From NCBI RefSeq assembly GCF_006716125.1, contig NZ_VFOM01000001.1:496001-560000 (forward strand): a stretch of DNA of 64,000 bases. The letters are read 5' to 3'. A program made the position numbers and the translations under genes. Under the pieces are notes generated by a model. The model was not told where the DNA came from, did not search any database, and worked only from the letters and a program-made list of their open reading frames with translations. This stretch comes from Homoserinimonas aerilata. GTDB taxonomy: Bacteria; Actinomycetota; Actinomycetes; Actinomycetales; Microbacteriaceae. Position 1 is the stretch's first letter. Every line of letters begins with the position of its first letter. Shown here piece after piece: positions 62,664 to 64,000 of this stretch.

Positions 62664-63331
62664 AGAAACCCGGCGCCCCGACATCCGTCGTCGAGGACTA
62701 CGTGAAGGTCATCTATGCGCATACCGAGTGGCAGCCGGTGCCGGTGACGCCGTCGGTGCTCGCCGCGAAGCTGGGTCTGGCCGCGTCGACGGTCACCGAG
62801 ATGGTCAAGAAGCTTGCGGTGGCCGGCCTGGTGACGCATGTTCCGTATGGCGCGGTGACGCTGACCGAGGAGGGGCGGATGCTCGCCCTGCGCATGGTGC
62901 GCCGGCACCGGCTGATCGAGACCTGGTTGGTGAGCTCCTTCGGTTACGGCTGGGATGAGGTTCACGATGAGGCGGAGGTGCTCGAGCACAGCCTCTCCGA
63001 CCGCCTGTTGGAGGCGATCGCGGAGCAGCTCGGGCAGCCGAGCCGTGACCCGCACGGCGACCCGATCCCCTCGGCGGATGGCACAGTGCAGAGGCCGGAT
63101 GCCGTGCTCCTGTCGGAGGCCCCCGACGGCTTCGAGGGCCGCATTGCGCGGATCAGCGACAGCGATCCGATGCTGCTGCGCTACCTCACGGCGGAGGCGG
63201 TGGAGCTGGATGCCCCCATCGCGGTGGTCGGGCGGCGGCCGTTCGGCGGCGCGCTCACGGTGCGGGTCGGCGCCACTGAACACGATCTCGGTGACGCTGC
63301 CGCGGCATCCGTCTGGGTGTCGCCGCTCTGA
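62660..63331 (+). CDS. mntR: MntR: DtxR-family manganese regulator
   Basis: A 223-residue DtxR-family repressor: N-terminal winged helix (TSVVEDYVKVIYAH, AASTVTEMVKKLAVAGL), dimerisation and metal region (RMVRRHRLIETWLVSSFGYGW, VHDEAEVLEHSLSDRLL) and a C-terminal SH3-like/FeoA domain (about 150-223). Glu, His and Asp ligands are visible in the EHSLSD region. It most likely represses mntH when Mn2+ is plentiful. GTG 62660 overlaps the mntH stop. Confidence 0.92.
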   Translation: MKKPGAPTSVVEDYVKVIYAHTEWQPVPVTPSVLAAKLGLAASTVTEMVKKLAVAGLVTHVPYGAVTLTEEGRMLALRMVRRHRLIETWLVSSFGYGWDEVHDEAEVLEHSLSDRLLEAIAEQLGQPSRDPHGDPIPSADGTVQRPDAVLLSEAPDGFEGRIARISDSDPMLLRYLTAEAVELDAPIAVVGRRPFGGALTVRVGATEHDLGDAAAASVWVSPL

Positions 63332-63346
63332 ATCGCAGCCCGATGA

Positions 63347-64000
63347 CTATTTGGGGTCGTTGCTGGGGTCCTGATCGAAGTAGGCCGGGTCGACGACGGC
63401 CTCGTCGGCCGTGAGCGGCGGAACCCCTGCCAGGCGGGCCTTGCGCGCCTTGCTGCTCGACTGCAGGTAGTGCCACACGGTCGGGATGGCGGTGATGGTG
63501 ACGGCGCCGATGAGGATGACGTCGATGTACTCCTTGACGAAGTCGGCGACGGGCGGGATGTAACCGATGAGGTACCCGAAGAAGGTGAGCCCGAAGCCCC
63601 AGAGCACGGCGCCGATGAGGTTGTACAGCGAGTACTTCTTGTAGTTCATGTGGCCGACGCCTGCGGCGACCGGCACGAAGGTGCGCAGGATGGGCACGAA
63701 GCGGGCGAGGATGACCGAGATGCCGCCGAAGCGCTCGAAGAAGCGGTTGGTGCGTTCGACGTTCTCGCGACTGAACAGCCCGCTCTCCTTGCGCTCGAAC
63801 ACGCTCGGGCCGAACCTGTGGCCGATCAGGTAGCCGACCTCACCGCCCGCGAATGCGGCGACCCCGATCAGGATGCCCACCCACCAGATCTCGAGCCCGA
63901 AGACGAGCGAGGTGTGCGTGAGCAGGCCGGAGATGACGAGCAGCGTGTCGCCGGGCAGCAGGAAGCCCACGAGCAGCCCGGTCTCGGAGAAGACGATGAG
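63347..64000 (-). CDS. DedA-family membrane protein (5' end beyond the window)
   Basis: At least 217 residues of a DedA/SNARE-associated protein, cut by the right edge; the frame stays open to base 64000 (reading LIVFSETGLLVGFLLPGDTL). Motifs are FLLPGDTLL, FAGGEVGYLIGHRFG and ISVILARFVPILRTFVPVAAG, with the conserved Arg residues of the FxRxxPxxR signature. Members flip or transport lipids such as undecaprenyl phosphate. It converges on mntR with a 15-base gap. Confidence 0.9.
   Translation of the reverse strand, partial: LIVFSETGLLVGFLLPGDTLLVISGLLTHTSLVFGLEIWWVGILIGVAAFAGGEVGYLIGHRFGPSVFERKESGLFSRENVERTNRFFERFGGISVILARFVPILRTFVPVAAGVGHMNYKKYSLYNLIGAVLWGFGLTFFGYLIGYIPPVADFVKEYIDVILIGAVTITAIPTVWHYLQSSSKARKARLAGVPPLTADEAVVDPAYFDQDPSNDPK

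Overview
The window looks like chromosomal DNA of a high-GC actinomycete, most likely of the family Microbacteriaceae. The signs are many leaderless starts (an ATG or GTG about 6-7 bases after a TANNNT box), frequent GTGA/ATGA stop-start couplings, frequent use of the hexamer GGATGC/GCATCC, and lineage-type genes such as DUF3039, RamB with aceBA, and an MntR-controlled mntH. No rRNA, tRNA, CRISPR array, transposase or integrase was recognised. One gene (DedA family) runs off the right end.

Bases 1 to about 20,000 form a metal-resistance and thiol-redox island. It holds an arsenite-type permease, two lspA signal peptidases, a CYP152-like P450 peroxygenase, and a CmtR/CadD cadmium pair. A complete Ccs cytochrome c maturation operon (dsbA-like, resA, ccdA, resB, ccsB) follows, with a VKOR that could reoxidise DsbA. 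Next comes a copper block: CsoR and its operator, CopZ, a CPH-type ATPase, two DUF6153 proteins, two DUF305 proteins, an F510_1955-type propeller lipoprotein and a Csp four-helix copper store. A second CmtR with a CDF exporter closes the block. Two decayed remnants (cadD-like, cmtR-cdf) show that this block has been rearranged. A strong orphan terminator at 20.1 kb marks the change to ordinary chromosomal genes.

Bases 20-30 kb hold two two-component systems, a CPBP protease, a nitrilase, an aminotransferase and an HtrA protease. One of the response regulators is fused to a PIG-L type deacetylase. Bases 30-38 kb hold a cell-surface polymer cluster: two GT2 glycosyltransferases, a CDP-alcohol phosphotransferase, a TagF-like polymerase, a TagGH-like exporter and a nucleotidyltransferase. 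Bases 38-43 kb hold an ABC exporter, DUF3039 and a YtrA-type operon. Bases 43-49.6 kb hold an amidase, a sugar-type ABC importer, an AraC regulator and DUF3237; this module lies between two identical 25-bp repeats.

From 49.7 kb to the end are housekeeping and metabolic genes: the glyoxylate shunt aceBA with divergent ramB, pncB, a DUF1801 protein, a murL-murD2 pair (the alternative route that places D-glutamate in peptidoglycan), rph-rdgB, mntH-mntR and a DedA protein. Several intergenic spaces carry related tandem or inverted repeats. The observations most worth following up are the response regulator-deacetylase fusion with its kinase, the murL-murD2 pair, the repeat-bounded amidase/ABC module, the CDP-alcohol phosphotransferase with His in place of the last motif Asp, and the shared CmtR operator with its deletion remnant.
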